Positions 12,386 through 24,975 of a stretch of 64,000 nucleotides of DNA are shown here, piece after piece. The translations under genes were made by a program, and so were the position numbers. Origin of the DNA: Cordia subcordata (lineage: Eukaryota; Streptophyta; Magnoliopsida; Boraginales; Cordiaceae); assembly GCA_028554755.1 (NCBI GenBank), contig JAPTOF010000005.1:10492501-10556500 (forward strand), read 5' to 3'. Numbering within the stretch: position 1 is the first letter of the stretch; every line of letters starts with the position of its first letter. Below the pieces are notes generated by a model. The model did no database searches. It had not been told where the DNA came from and saw nothing but the letters and a program-made list of their open reading frames with translations.

Positions 12386-12618
12386 GGGTCTGTTTGGATT
12401 GGTTTTTATTTTTAATTTTCTCAAGAAAAATTATTTTTTTTGAAAAATTATATTAAATTTGCAATAACTATTTGATTTGGTTTTAAAAAAGTTACAATTT
12501 TAAAAAAAATTCAAATATAATTTTTTTTTAAAGTTAGAATTTTTAGTTTCTAAAAAAATTTATTTGTCAAAAGTTGTTAAAAAAAGTATTTTTAAAAAAA
12601 GCTAATCTAGACGGGCCC
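12386..12618. mobile_element. Miniature inverted-repeat element (GTTTGGATTGG family)
   Basis: The left end gggtctgtttggattgg and the right end (reverse complement gggcccgtctagatta) are imperfect terminal inverted repeats around an A/T-rich, largely self-complementary core. Related copies occur at 17277, 34432, 45162 and 63157. No clean target duplication can be fixed. Confidence 0.65.
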
Positions 12619-13178
12619 ATAATCAAGATAAATTACATATGAATCCTATCAAGATTTTGGTTAGAATGCTTCATAGTGCATGCTAGCAATTATACTCGTC
12701 CTATGCATGAGTGCTAATGCATTTTTCTATTATCAATTTTAATTCTAGTTATACTTCTTTTGCAACTAATATTAGAAAGCTTATTTGATAAAATTATTTT
12801 GATAAACTAAAATAAGAAATATGATAATATTTATCTAAAATTTATTAATAAATCATTCATTGAAGGGGCGAGAAAAAAGATGACAACTTACATTAGAATT
12901 TGGAAACTGCATCTCCGAACTAATGAATTTAACTAATTACTCTAATTTGAGTTTAACAATACCTATTTTTAAGGATACATCTAACAAAAAAATTGATTTG
13001 TAACTTGTTTTTGATATATCAGGAAGATATGTATAATTGTTATATAGATTTTTTTCCATCACTTTGATGGTCATATTCATGAATAATATCATACACATAG
13101 TATCTACCCTTCCGTTAAAGTTAACATCATGTATTTAGTATTTTGACACTAATTAACTTAATTAAATAAATTCTACTC

Positions 13179-13595
13179 TTTAATATTAGCCTAGTGTATA
13201 TTGTATCTAATATTTTTCAATTCAAGAGAGGCCATAAATCGGTTACATTGTATCTATTATGAGCACAATACATCTTATCACATTAAAAATATTAATAATA
13301 TTTTAGTAAAAAAATTAATAAATTTGTGTCAAGTTCTTATTCATTTGAAGAGCGGACATGTCAATCTCTAATCCTCTAGTCTCAATTCTCCGATTTTAAA
13401 ATATATTAATTCATTTGATTAAATGAATTCTCTTCATCAATTAATATTAGCATGGTATGCATTGTGTCTAATGAGTATAATACATTATATTCCATTAAAA
13501 TATTAATAATATTTTAGTAAAACTAATAAATTGGTGTTAAGTTCTTATTCATTTGAAGAGCGGATATGTCAAGCTATAATGCTCTAGTTTCACTT
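13179..13595. repeat. Diverged tandem duplication, ~200-bp unit
   Basis: Both 13179-13385 and 13437-13595 contain, in the same order, aatattagc, a gagcacaatacat-like motif, attaataatattttagtaaaa, aagttcttattcatttgaag and agcgga(c/t)atgtcaa. The copies differ at many positions, so the duplication is old. No coding sequence is seen. Confidence 0.7.
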
Positions 13596-14231
13596 CCTCG
13601 GTGACAGACACAATATTAGCGGTGTTCATCGGGAATCCCCATCCTAATCAATAATAATTTTTCTCCTAAATAATTTTTGAAGAAGGGATTTTGTTCCGAT
13701 TCCCATCCCAATTTACTAATAAGGAACACAATTTCGTGAAATAGAAAATGGAAAAAAAATCACTGGGGACTCAGAATTTTTTTAAAAAAAAGTTCAAAAC
13801 TAATTTTAAATACAATTTACATTTAACAATTTTAAATTTAGAATATAAACAAAAATATATAATCTATACTTCAAAATATAAATGAAAACATATAATCAAA
13901 CGTAAAGTATAGCGAAAAAAATGAAAAGAAGCTAATTAGCTAAAAAGATTCAAAGCCCTAATAAGAAATAAGGATTAAAATATTATTATATTATAACATA
14001 TATGACATAACTAAATAATATATAATAAAAAATAAAAAAATTGGGTTTTTGGGGTTCCTAGAAAACAAAATTTATTCCAATCCCAAACCCCTTATCCCAA
14101 AATCTTTTTCCATCCTCGATATTTCCCCCAATATCCCCATTCTAGAAATTGATTTCTCCATACCTGAAAAATCAGTTCGGTAATCAGATTCCCTCGATAA
14201 ATTAACACTCCAATACAACATAGCATCGCAA

Positions 14232-14470
14232 TATACCATACACATATTATGGTACACCTACAAGATCATGGTACGGCAACTAATAAATCTCACAATCTGG
14301 CCATCGAATCAACATGAAATTTAACGAGTTCTTCACACTAACGAACACAATACAACAATCCGATCGTCGAACGGACTCTGATAATACCTCTAACTGTGAG
14401 CTCTGAAATCGTTTTGCAAATTTTGAACATATCGTTCACAAATTGTTAATATATCTTAAAGAGTCAGATG
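14232..14470. repeat. Dispersed repeat, copy A (shared with 24742-24975)
   Basis: This segment and 24742-24975 share an ordered set of motifs: attatggta, aacatgaaatttaac, acacaa...acaatcc, gataacacctc/ttcaa, aatcgtt, cacaaattg and aacatatcttaaagaatc. They are copies of one non-coding family. Confidence 0.6.
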
Positions 14471-17276
14471 TGTCTTGGATTTTATGTGTGTGTGTGTGTG
14501 CTTGCATTTTCATTACATAATCGGCTTCAAGTGTCTATAATGAGCTTAGTGAGTAAATGTTATACTAAATGCTTGATTTTGTATTTTAGGTGAATCATGG
14601 GATAGAAAACAAGCTTGAATGAGGATGGACGATGAATAAAGAAGGTGAATAGGACGTGAAATGAAGATTAGAAGCAAGAAGATTAAGCAGTAGCCAAATG
14701 GAAGCAAAATGAAGAGCTGATCGAGTTCCAAGAAGAAATTGGTCGACCGCTTAGGTCAACCAGCATAGGCAAAATGTCACATTTCTTTGTTGGTAATATC
14801 AAAGAGCTCCAGTTGTGTATCGGTCGAGGGCTGAAGATGTTACCAATCAACTAGTTGAATGTGCGGAAGAAGCTATACATACGCATTTTTTTATCTCTTT
14901 TATGAGGAATTCTGTAACTCTTCACCCACTATTCATACACCCGCTAAACCTTAACCAACCATTCCTCCCATCCACCTCACACACACTCATCCACACATAT
15001 CTACACATAGAATCAAGCTATTTTGATGGGTCAAACACTTGATTGAAGAACTTGAGCAAACTTTCTAAAGAGATTGCTAAGGATGGAAAGGAAGACTCCC
15101 TATCTCCCTTTTATCTTAATAGTATAAGATGATTAATACTTTGATTATGGGCTAGATTATTATATTCTTTTGATGAAATATTTGATGGATTAATATATAC
15201 TTTGCTTTTCTTGCTTTAATGACTTTTTTCATTCATGTGTATGTGTTTGTTAATATGTCACAATGATTAAGCATATATTATCTATATATACATGTTGGTT
15301 CTTTATTGTTTTTATGGTATGATTCAAGCATGTCTATGTGTTTGACAGTCGAATATCTCTATGTGTTCAATGAAATGCCATAATAAACAACATGTATGTA
15401 TTTGTGCTTTAAATGCTTGACCTGCTATTATGATGCATGATTGATATTGCATGATGAAAGATTAGGTTTAGTTGAGTTTCTTTTGTTTTGAATCCAACTA
15501 ATTGGTGCCCAACTTAGTTTAGTTGACCCTAATTGGCCTAGATCTTAGTTTTAAACTCAGCTAACAATTTAGACATGTAAGGTCAATCAACATCACCTAG
15601 AAAGCCTAAGTGACTCACTCTAAAACTATAGGCAATAAGGACAATACTATGCTCTAGGACGGATCTCCACTAACCAATGATCAATATAACATGTGATCAT
15701 CACAGTTGATGTAATCGCATGCTTCTCAAACATTTCACTGAACACCCTCATTGTGTCGTAGCATTCCGAATATTTCCCATACACTTCCAAAACCTTTAAC
15801 CTTACTTGTTTAGTTGAAACGGACCCAAGTTTTGCTCTCTGTTTTTCCTCAAATCCAATTGCAACCCATATGCTTTAAGCATTGAAATTCTCACATATGA
15901 TCAGGCAATATAAAACTCTCAACCATTCAATCACATAATATATGTGCTATCAAACATAGTGAAGAGAAAAAGAGACTTACTGTTATAGAAAGAAAGAGGT
16001 AATGATACATGTAATGGAGAAGTGTTGAAATTAAATGTCCTAAAGACCACTTGCACATGGATGTTGAATTGGATATTGATCATCATGTATATATTGATGA
16101 GCATCTTTACATCCTTTATCTCTTGTGTATGTGTGTGATACATTGTGTAAAGGTCGATTTGGATGCACAGTGAAGCTAGGCACACAGTAGGTCCAAGTTT
16201 AACTTTGGGTATGATAGAGCATCAATATGAATCTATGCAAAATTTTATTATGAACCAACTTGGAGAAGAACTCAAAAAGGACACACACATGGGCTTGAAG
16301 GGAAAAGCTAAGAGTCATTAACCTATTTCAAGCCCAAGCATGAAAGGGCCCAATTGTATTGGCTTCAAGCTTAGGTTTTATTTTCTTTTGAAGGCATGTT
16401 GACTGGTACATGCTTCATTAGACCCTAAGTTATTTTGGCTATTTTGATCAGGATTTTGGGGTTTTATTGATGTTATTTTCTTTTTTTAAATTAGGGATTA
16501 GGGTTTCATTTATGTTTATTTTTCGTTTTAATTAGGGATTTAAGGTTCCGTTCATGCCTATATAAAGGGGTGCTTATGGCCTTTGCAAAACAACCGACTC
16601 TTTTCATGATTTTAAGTGAGACAATGTCTCACCACTCTTCGATGTTTTTTCTAGTGTTTAAGAAGATTCTTCATACCATTCATTGTATAGTGCTAGTTTC
16701 TAACTTCTTTATAATTACAGGGTCTTCACCCCATCAAAATATATCTTTGATTATTGGTTTTCTATAACCAACGGGCCAACTTCCACCTATCTTTTGTTCT
16801 AATTCCCATTTAGATATTCCTGGGATGGTTTCTAACATGATATTGTGAAATCTCGCGGCTTCAATCGTTGAAGCTCGCATTAGAATTTCCAAAAGAAAAC
16901 ACAAAGCACTGAAAGACGGTAACCACGTGGACATGACAGAGAAAGCACAAGAGAAGAAAAGGAAAGCTGAAAAGAGAAAAAGGAGACAAGTCAGTAGAAG
17001 AAGGCCTCACCAACGAAAAAAGGCAAGAAACAACCAAGAATGATATGCCACTCTCTAGAGAGAGAAGCTAGAAAGAACAGGGAATCCAAATGAAGCTACA
17101 TACGAGTGCTATAAACTTTTTCTTGAGCTCAGGACAGCCGCAACATCAGAAGACTCTGCTCTGGTCTAGGATATAGAGCCTGAAATCCCACGTAGCATTA
17201 GCACATCATACACAATAACTCCCAACAGTACAGTGCATGGACAAGCAACTGGACTCCTACGCTTAAGAAACCATTT
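14471..17276. other. Gene-free, probably retroelement-derived stretch
   Basis: No gene is recognised. A short GT run lies at 14486-14500. Around 16420-16570 the sequence looks like an LTR promoter (repeated attaggg(a/t)tt boxes, then ctatataaagggg at 16559-16571), but no partner repeat was found. Confidence 0.35.
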
Positions 17277-17533
17277 TAGGGTCCGTTTGAATTAATTTTT
17301 TTTTTAAATATTTTTTTAATAGTTTTTAAAAAATAATTTTTTTTTGAGAAGATAAAAATTCTTACTTCTAAAAAAAATTATATTTGAACTTTTTTTAAAA
17401 TTTTAACATTTTTAAAAACCAAATCAAATAATTATTACAAATTTAATGTAATTTTTTCAAAAACAAAAAGTACTTTTTTAAGAAAAAAAAAGTACTTTTT
17501 TCTTAAAAAAAAAACCAATCTAAACAAACCCTT
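17277..17533. mobile_element. Miniature inverted-repeat element (GTTTGGATTGG family)
   Basis: Ends agggtccgtttgaatt and, reversed, aagggtttgtttagattgg. The core is A/T-rich and self-complementary, with the motif aaccaaatcaaataattatt shared with the copies at 12386 and 45162. Confidence 0.68.
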
Positions 17534-18475
17534 AGTCCAAGTTCACGAATAATTATACCTCCCCATACTAAGATATAATAAACTCATATACACAAGCAAA
17601 TGCAAGAGGGTGTATGAATCCAAAACTAAATTTGCCAGTTAAGCATTTGAAAGTTACAGCAGGCTCAGAGTCAGCGAGTACACACATAAGGGGAGAGAGA
17701 GGGGGCTAAAGAATCTTTTATTAGCAAATTTGAAAGTGATACATCATGGTCAATGGATCATTGCTTCGGTACATGACACTGATACTTGGCTACACTGATA
17801 CTTGGCTAGCTAGCCAGTTGATACATCACTTCAGCACACAATGAAGCAGCCAGTACATTGGCTGAGTTGACTTTTTTAGCATACAACGAATCGTAAACAG
17901 ATTCTGATATTTCACCAGGTGAGAAAGGTAAATGGCATTTATTCCATAGAAAAACTCCATACTAACATGAAACAGCTTAAACACGGATGGCTGAGCTGCA
18001 CCCGAGGAGGGAAACAAAGTACAAAAACATAAAACCAAAACATCACCAAATGTAACAAGACCATATAATGAGAACTACAGGACTCCCAAATATTAAAACC
18101 ATTGGGTTGCAGTCCTGCAATACTAAAAGTTCAAACTAGATATTAGCGACAAGCATCAGCTATCAGACACGGATTTTGACTAAACAAGCAAGCCGAGTGA
18201 TGCTGGATGGAAATGGCCAAACAAAAACAAGAGCCATCTCCTCCAAGAAGACTTTTGTTTTCCAATAGTAAGGAAGGCCGCCGATGGTATTCAAAGTAAA
18301 TCCCCCCTTATCTACAACTCCAATCAGATCTCCCCTCAGCAGTGAGAGATTTTATGCATCAGGAAAACTCGAGCACACATATTTCGTTCCCAAGAACTAT
18401 GTGAACTATATACACTACCTTTGTATCTACAGCGTCGTTAGCTTCTTCAACTAGATAAGCCCTTGTGAATCCCAA
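17534..18475. other. Downstream flank of the DIS3L2 gene
   Basis: Lies 3' of the minus-strand DIS3L2 stop codon and probably includes its 3' UTR. Contains a short tandem repeat of cactgatacttggcta at 17776-17808. No further coding sequence is seen. Confidence 0.4.
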
Positions 18476-21400
18476 TTACTTCAAGTACGAGCTAATGTAC
18501 AGCCTTACCCCAATATCACGAGGTCCATCATCTCCACCAATTGCATGAAGAGCAACTGGGATTTTTGAAAGCAGATGTACCGTGAGAGGAAATACAGCAG
18601 GTTCAACATTACTTTTGTCTGAGCAACAAGAATTTGAAACATCAGCCCCCATATCTGACCCAATGTTTTCTATACCACTCTGACCAAACAAATGCAGTTC
18701 AAACTCTGACTCATATGGACTGATAACCAGAGCAACTTCTTCAAGAGTTCTGCCCTTGCCCGGGCTAGCTCTCCCAGCAAAACGTTTATTTATTAGTTGA
18801 CTTAGTACTAATGTCGATGTAGCATCAAGCCATTCCACTGTAAGGCCTTCAACTTCATCATAATATATACGACGTTCAATCTAGAAGCACACAGAACACA
18901 AGCATAAACAAGACACATCTTTGGCAAAAGAATATATCTGCAAATAAATGAGGAAAGGAGCAACTAAAGCGGAAGGAAAGGAAAAACACTTACAGCTAGC
19001 TTCTGAATATATATTGAGATAAACTTCGGCCCCAGACCCAATACCCTAGCTTCTGAAAATAATACCTGCAAAGAGAATAACATACGCAAGAAATTATACC
19101 ATTGTCCTGAAGCTAGAGAGAAAATTTTTGCTTCCACAAAGTAGTTCACAAAACCATGCTCGGTCTATACAAGTCCAGACTGTTCATAAATGAACTGAGT
19201 CCACAGAATCATATTCATAATCCACTAAGACACTGAAAGATATTCTTCCGCACCCTCCAAATTTTGAACACAGGTGAAGAGAAGGGCAACATGGATTACA
19301 ACTCATTCACATTAACCACCACTACATCGTTTATCACTGATATGGTCATCTGAATCAAAGAACAATATCGAATGACCAAATCACTTGTGAAGGAAACACT
19401 AAAATAAAAGAAAAAGAAGGAACATCATGGAACTGTAAAACTTATCTAGTCTCTAATACTTAAAACATTTCATCTAACATGAAAAGCAGTACATACCTCT
19501 TTCTTTTTTAGCAATGCCCACATGTAGAGTCTCTCAGTTGCATCTTTCACATGCCTGCTTGCTAGCTTCCTCTCATTGCAATGTGCAGCAACATCAGCAA
19601 GGATTTCAGTGCAAGGTAAACTGTACATGGATGCAGCTTCAGCTAATGCTTCCTGAACTTCTGCTGATCCTATTGCATCTTGGTCAAAGCATACACCAGT
19701 AAAGCATCTGATGCTTTTTACTCCATCTTCACTTAAACTCTGCAATGATTTTTTCTGCTTAAGATAAATCTTTTCAGCTTCTACAGTAGCAGCTAATGTC
19801 CTGTGTACAACAATATCCGGATATCTACGAAGTGGAGAGGTAAAATGGGTGTAGAGGGGAACTGCAAGAGCATAATGGCCCCAACCATTCTCCGTTTCTT
19901 TCAGATCCCCACTGCAAAAGTATGCAGCCAACTGCATTGGTTTTACAGCATAGGACATTAGAATATCAAACAGCACAGGACCACTGCTGACTTCAGTCCT
20001 AATACGTTCCAAAGATTGATGAAGTTGACCAGAAGAAGAAGTGTCCAACTCTAAACCGAGTTTGCTGCAGAAGGCTTCAAACCCTCTAAGCTTCCGCAAA
20101 TTAGGTTCTGGGTGCCTTCGCAATAAAGCGCAAGACGGATAGGCTTTGCTTATTACTTCAGCAGCAGTCCTATTAGCCAAAAGCATGAACTCCTCAACAA
20201 GGAAGTTTGAATCCTTTCGTCCACACAGCACACTATCATATGGAATACCATCTTCATCAAATAAGAAGACTATTTTGGGACTTTCAAGTGATAGAGCCCC
20301 ATCATTGAATCGATTCTCCTTTAAAGTTCTCGAAATTTCATGGAGGCATCTTACGGATGTAATTACATCAGACCATTCAAAGTCACCAAATAACTTTGGC
20401 CAATCACTTTCTGGAGCATCAACACTCTGGGAATCGAACACCCCATCAACAATATCCTGAGCATGCTCATATGAGAGCTTGCAACAAGATCGAATGATAG
20501 AACGACCTATCCAGCGATCTAGAATCTTCCCAGAAGTATCAGTTTCCCAAAGGATAGAAAAGGCTAGCCGGTCCACTCCAGGATTAAGTGAACCCAAATT
20601 CTCAGAAAGGAATGAAGGCAACATCGGCAACTTGCTTTGCAGCAAATAAACACTGGTCGATCGAATTTGGGCATCAATGTCTAAGGCTGTGTCTGGCCAG
20701 ACAAAATAAGAGACGTCAGCTATGTGAACCCCTACTTTATAATTCCCATTTGACAACTTTTCAACAGATAATGCATCATCTAAGTCAGTGGCAGTGGCAG
20801 GGTCAATAGTAAAGACACACAATTTCCTAAAATCTCTTCTACTTCCATATTCTTCGGGTGGAATCTCCCAAGGGAGGCACGGAAGGCAGGATAGCACTTC
20901 AGAAGAAAATTCAGAACCATCAATTGCATTTTCAAATAAAATTGCAGCAATATGTGCTTCTATGTCACCACCTCTCCCAAAAACACGCATCACATGAGCT
21001 TTCGGAAGGCTACTTTCTTCCCCCCAATCAACAATTTGTGCAGCCACCAGATCCATCTCAACTGTTGCATCGCTACCCACCAACCTTTTCCTGATGCAGT
21101 CAGGCAGGCTTTTGATAGTGACCAACATCCTTGGAAATCTTACATCCATGGGTGTTAAGAGGATATAGTCACGATTTAACGCTGATTGTCTATTCTTCTT
21201 GCATTCCTTTTTGTTATAATCCCTACTAAGAATCCACTGCTTCACACTGAGAAAGCCAACCACAGTCTCCCGGCGAGCAGACCTTTCAATAATTCCCACC
21301 ACTCGACCTGTCGGTCGTTTTGACGGGTAAGCATCCACAATGGCAGATAAATTCTCCACTGCATTGAAAACTTGATTCTCCATCCCAGAACAAATTGCAC

Positions 21401-23325
21401 CTGAGAGGTCTGACATAGCGACATGATCTCCATTGACATAGCAACCATCTGATGGTTCTGATGGATCTCCATGAATTTCCCTAGAGCAATATCCAATCCC
21501 ATGATAAACTCCATCCTCAACACATTCACATTCTAAGTCCAACTTGTTTTTCCCTTTAAAGCTGTCTTGAGTTAAATTAACACCTTCAGGGTGCAAAGAG
21601 CACTCATCAACAGAAGAAGAACCATTAGTTGCTCCAGCCAAACCTTTCATTTTAGTCCATAATGATGGAGGATCAACTTCAATAGCAACAATATCACCTT
21701 CAATCTACAAAATTTCCTCATAAGTGACAGCTTTTTGGACAATAATCAACATAAATATATATATTACAAAATGATAGCTTATTCACAATCGTATATATAA
21801 TGTGAATACATAAGCACATATGGTAATGCATGTACAAGCTGTCTTCCAACATGCTTAGATACAAATCTTTTTCAAACACATTGATGGATGCTCTTTTCTC
21901 AGCCAAAGTTCTGTAAGCTCTACAGATCAAAACAAATCTGCGTAAATAAGTGAGCTCGTGAATGCACAATCAACCACTGTGCAAAGGCAACTTGCTGATA
22001 AAATGAACACTGGCTATTTCTTCTACCATAAGCAATGTGCTCTTTCAAGCCCAGTAATCAACCATAACAATCATTAACAAGATACACAACTGGGAGAAAG
22101 GGTTATCATATACATTACACAATCAAGCAGACATTCAAGCACCATAATTCTTTTTGGCTCATTAACTGCCTCAAACAGAGAAAATAGTGTTCCAATCTTC
22201 TTCAGCTCGATACACCCTAAGAACTACCTATCTGATTTTGCACCATGTTACAACGTTGAATGCAAAATGCATATGCAGAGAGCAAACAGAATGTACTCAG
22301 TCATAGGATCAATATAAACATGCAAAGGCAACTTTTGCGTTCAATATGATTTACTTGAGAAACAGAAAAGAAATATACTTACAGCTCTGTTCTGAGCCAC
22401 CACTCCATTGATGAAGACGTCAGTTTGAACTCCCTCAATTTTACAATAGGCCTGATATTGAAGATTTGAGTACCACAAAGAGGACAGTATCTTATAGCAA
22501 GCCAAAAAGCAAAAGTTAGAAAGAAACGTACCTCAACTCTATTGTGAGCATTGACGCGAAATAACGCTCTAAAGATATTACCCTTCTGCAAAATCAACCA
22601 AATATTATAAATCTAAATTTCCTCTGTAAAATCAAAGTATATCCAAGAGTAAAAAAGGGCACACCAAACTAACCTCTATTTGGCTACTAATTTCATTTTC
22701 AGATAAAAGAGGAGCAAAATAGTTCCTTCGAGTATGAAGACCATTCAAATGGTAAGGAGAAGAGTCCTTGCTTATAGACCCTCCATTCAGATGGCAAGGA
22801 GTAGAGTCCTTGCTCATATACCCTACCGAGTCTCCATCAAAAATTCGATCAGGAGACGAATTTCTTCGAATATCAGCTGAAACAACCTGATGACTTTGCA
22901 GATTTCCATTTGATCCCTCATAATTCATTTTTGATGATCCAACAGTTGCCTCACAATTCGATTCATCCACAATAGCCATGCTTGCTGTTCCAACATTTTA
23001 TCACAATATTAAATCGCATAACCTTAAAACTAACCAAATTCGCACCATAAAACAAAAAAATTCTAAAACTCCCCCAACAATCATTTCCTCAATACAGTCC
23101 TCGATATAGACAGAACATAAAAAATACGCACGTACACACACACCCCCAACACACACATGTACAATATGCAATCAAACAAAAACAGTCGAGTAAACAAAAA
23201 TTAAAAAAAATAGAAAGTAAAAGAAAAAATAAAATAAAATCGACTTACTTGAAAAGGAAGAAGAAGTCTGCTTGGAACGTCTGGATCGACGATTCTTCTT
23301 CTTCTTGTCCTTAATACTGCTAACG

Positions 23326-23383
<58 letters not shown>

Positions 23384-23450
23384 GCACCATAATCTGATGA
23401 GTCTGAGCCAGAGTCGATTCAACAACAACAGCGCCACCCATATTTGCCAT
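18476..23450 (-). CDS. SOV: DIS3-like exonuclease 2 (RNase II/R family, SOV-type)
   Basis: Seven minus-strand exons join in phase: 23450-23249, 22984-22674, 22585-22532, 22451-22383, 21704-19497, 19065-18994 and 18880-18476, giving about 1,106 residues. The N-terminus has an 18-residue Asn run (24-41) and a basic stretch KKKKNRRSRRSK. HTRRNYFAPLLSENEI and KGNIFRALFRVNAHNRVE begin the first cold-shock domain, and AYCKIEG...VEGDIVAIEVDPPSLW follows the usual SOV order. The RNB catalytic motif DPATATDLDD (about 513-522) keeps its metal-binding aspartates, and HFTSPLRRYPDIVVHR is intact near 833-848. A C-terminal S1-like region follows. DIS3L2 enzymes degrade RNA 3'-to-5' in the cytoplasm independently of the exosome. 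In Arabidopsis SOV suppresses decapping (varicose) mutants. Nothing is broken. The start is the ATG of MANMGGAVVV. Exon 5 alone encodes 736 residues. Confidence 0.93.
23328..23381 (-). repeat. (AAT)18 microsatellite coding poly-Asn
   Basis: A pure 54-bp trinucleotide array in exon 1 of the DIS3L2 gene is read as 18 consecutive asparagines (residues 24-41). The array keeps frame when it changes by whole units, so length polymorphism is expected. Confidence 0.95.
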
Positions 23451-23900
23451 ACTCCAATCAAAATCAAATCAAAACTCACAACCCAAAAATCTTTTGAAGA
23501 AAAAAAAAAAATTAAAAACCCTAACTTTTCTACAAAATTAAACAAAAAAAAAAGAACATCGTTTTTCCGATAAATTTGCATAAAAAGATTACGGAAGACG
23601 AATGCAATCGAACAGAAGAGGGGTAGATGAGGGGTGTATATATATTTATATGTATGTGTATGTATGAATAGGTTTAGAGGGGGAAAAAGAAAGGGTTTAG
23701 TTTAAAGAGAAAGTGATGATTGGTCGGCGAGGGCACGGGGGATTGGGCGCCGACTCTTTGATTTCTTTGTTGTTTTTTCTTTTTTCACTCTTTCGTTATT
23801 TCTTTCCCTTTCAATCTCCCCTCGCTCTCTTCGCTCTCTCTCTCCTTTTTCCTACTTTCCTTCTGACCTTTTTTTTTCCCTTTTTATGTTTGTTTATTTG
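23451..23900 (-). promoter_or_regulatory. 5' UTR and probable promoter of the DIS3L2 gene
   Basis: Upstream of the ATG on the minus strand. The run tatatatttatatg near 23638-23652 gives TATA-like sequence about 190-200 bp from the ATG. Read on the gene's strand, 23760-23880 is GA/AAG-rich, typical of plant promoters and 5' leaders. The start of transcription is inferred. Confidence 0.4.
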
Positions 23901-24334
23901 TTATATTATAATCTATTAGTGCGGTTTCCCTGTGGTCAAGTAATAATATAATCTTAAAATTATCAGTTAATAGTTTTTTTTGTTATAATGGAATCGCATG
24001 GAAGACTTGTACAGGTAAAAGTGTAGGTCGGGTTATTTTGGGCATTAACGTAATGTTAGTAAAGAAAATTCTTTCGATACTTAAGTTAATAGGACATAAA
24101 TGGTTTGATTTGAACAAAATATAAATAAGAATTTGCCATAATGCAATATTAAAATAAAATGGGCTATGTTGAGATTTTGATCCTTATAATACTTATAAAC
24201 TGTAAGTATGTTGGAGCGTGGATTGGATTAGGAATTCTTTTTTATCCAATTAAGAGCGCTTAGATTAACCGAATTAGGCGTCCTTAACATGACGCATTTA
24301 AAAGTCTTGAGTTTAATCTAAATTATATATACAA

Positions 24335-24373
<39 letters not shown>

Positions 24374-24741
24374 TAATTTTGTCACCCTAGTGAATGTGTT
24401 GCACCCCAAAAATGGTTCTTTGGTTTTGGTTTTAACCAGCTACCCAATTTTGTGTTCCTTCAATTTCCCGTCACTGCTGTCTTGGGGCTTGTTGAAAGGT
24501 CAACCGGTGGTGCTCTTCCTTGAATGCTGCGGCTAAAGTATATTAAAAGAAATTATTATGAATTTTTGAAACTGAGTTTTAGGCCATGGAGATGGCTGTG
24601 CCGTTCTATGATACTTGTTTGAAGCAATGAGTTAGTTTTGACATCATTTTAGGAAAAAATTGTTGCTTTTGAAACTAAGCTTCGACCATAGTTGATGGCC
24701 TTGTGGCGGCTAGGGTTTCATCTTGCAAATTATACTATACA
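23901..24741. other. Intergenic AT-rich DNA with a (TA)n microsatellite
   Basis: Contains a (TA)n run at about 24337-24369. No gene or recognised element. Confidence 0.5.
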
Positions 24742-24975
24742 TCTATATTATGGTATATCTAAAAATGTATGATATACCATTTAATATATTTCACAATTCC
24801 GCTATTGGATTAATATGAAATTTAACAATTTCACTTTCTTTAAGCCGAGAAACACAAAATGACAATCCAATTATTGATTAAACATCGATAACACCTTCAA
24901 CAGCAAGAACCAAAATCGTTCACAAATTGTGAACATTTCATTCACAAGTTGTGAACATATCTTAAAGAATCGTAA
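24742..24975. repeat. Dispersed repeat, copy B (shared with 14232-14470)
   Basis: Shares ordered motifs with 14232-14470 and contains the near-palindrome gttcacaaattgtgaac (24897-24913), which also occurs at 57330-57346. It is followed to about 25180 by short repeats of the type gaa(c/t)atataatataaaa. Confidence 0.6.

Noticed and set aside
16420..16571. LTR-promoter-like stretch with TATA box
   Set aside because: No partner repeat, primer site or coding region was found, so it is only mentioned in the gap entry.
20146..21158. Several plus-strand open frames across the DIS3L2 exon
   Set aside because: Antisense shadows of the long RNB exon with no family similarity.
23201..23581. Minus-strand frame with a poly-Ile run
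   Set aside because: Another reading of the (AAT)n array in DIS3L2 exon 1; the poly-Asn frame joins the downstream exons in phase.
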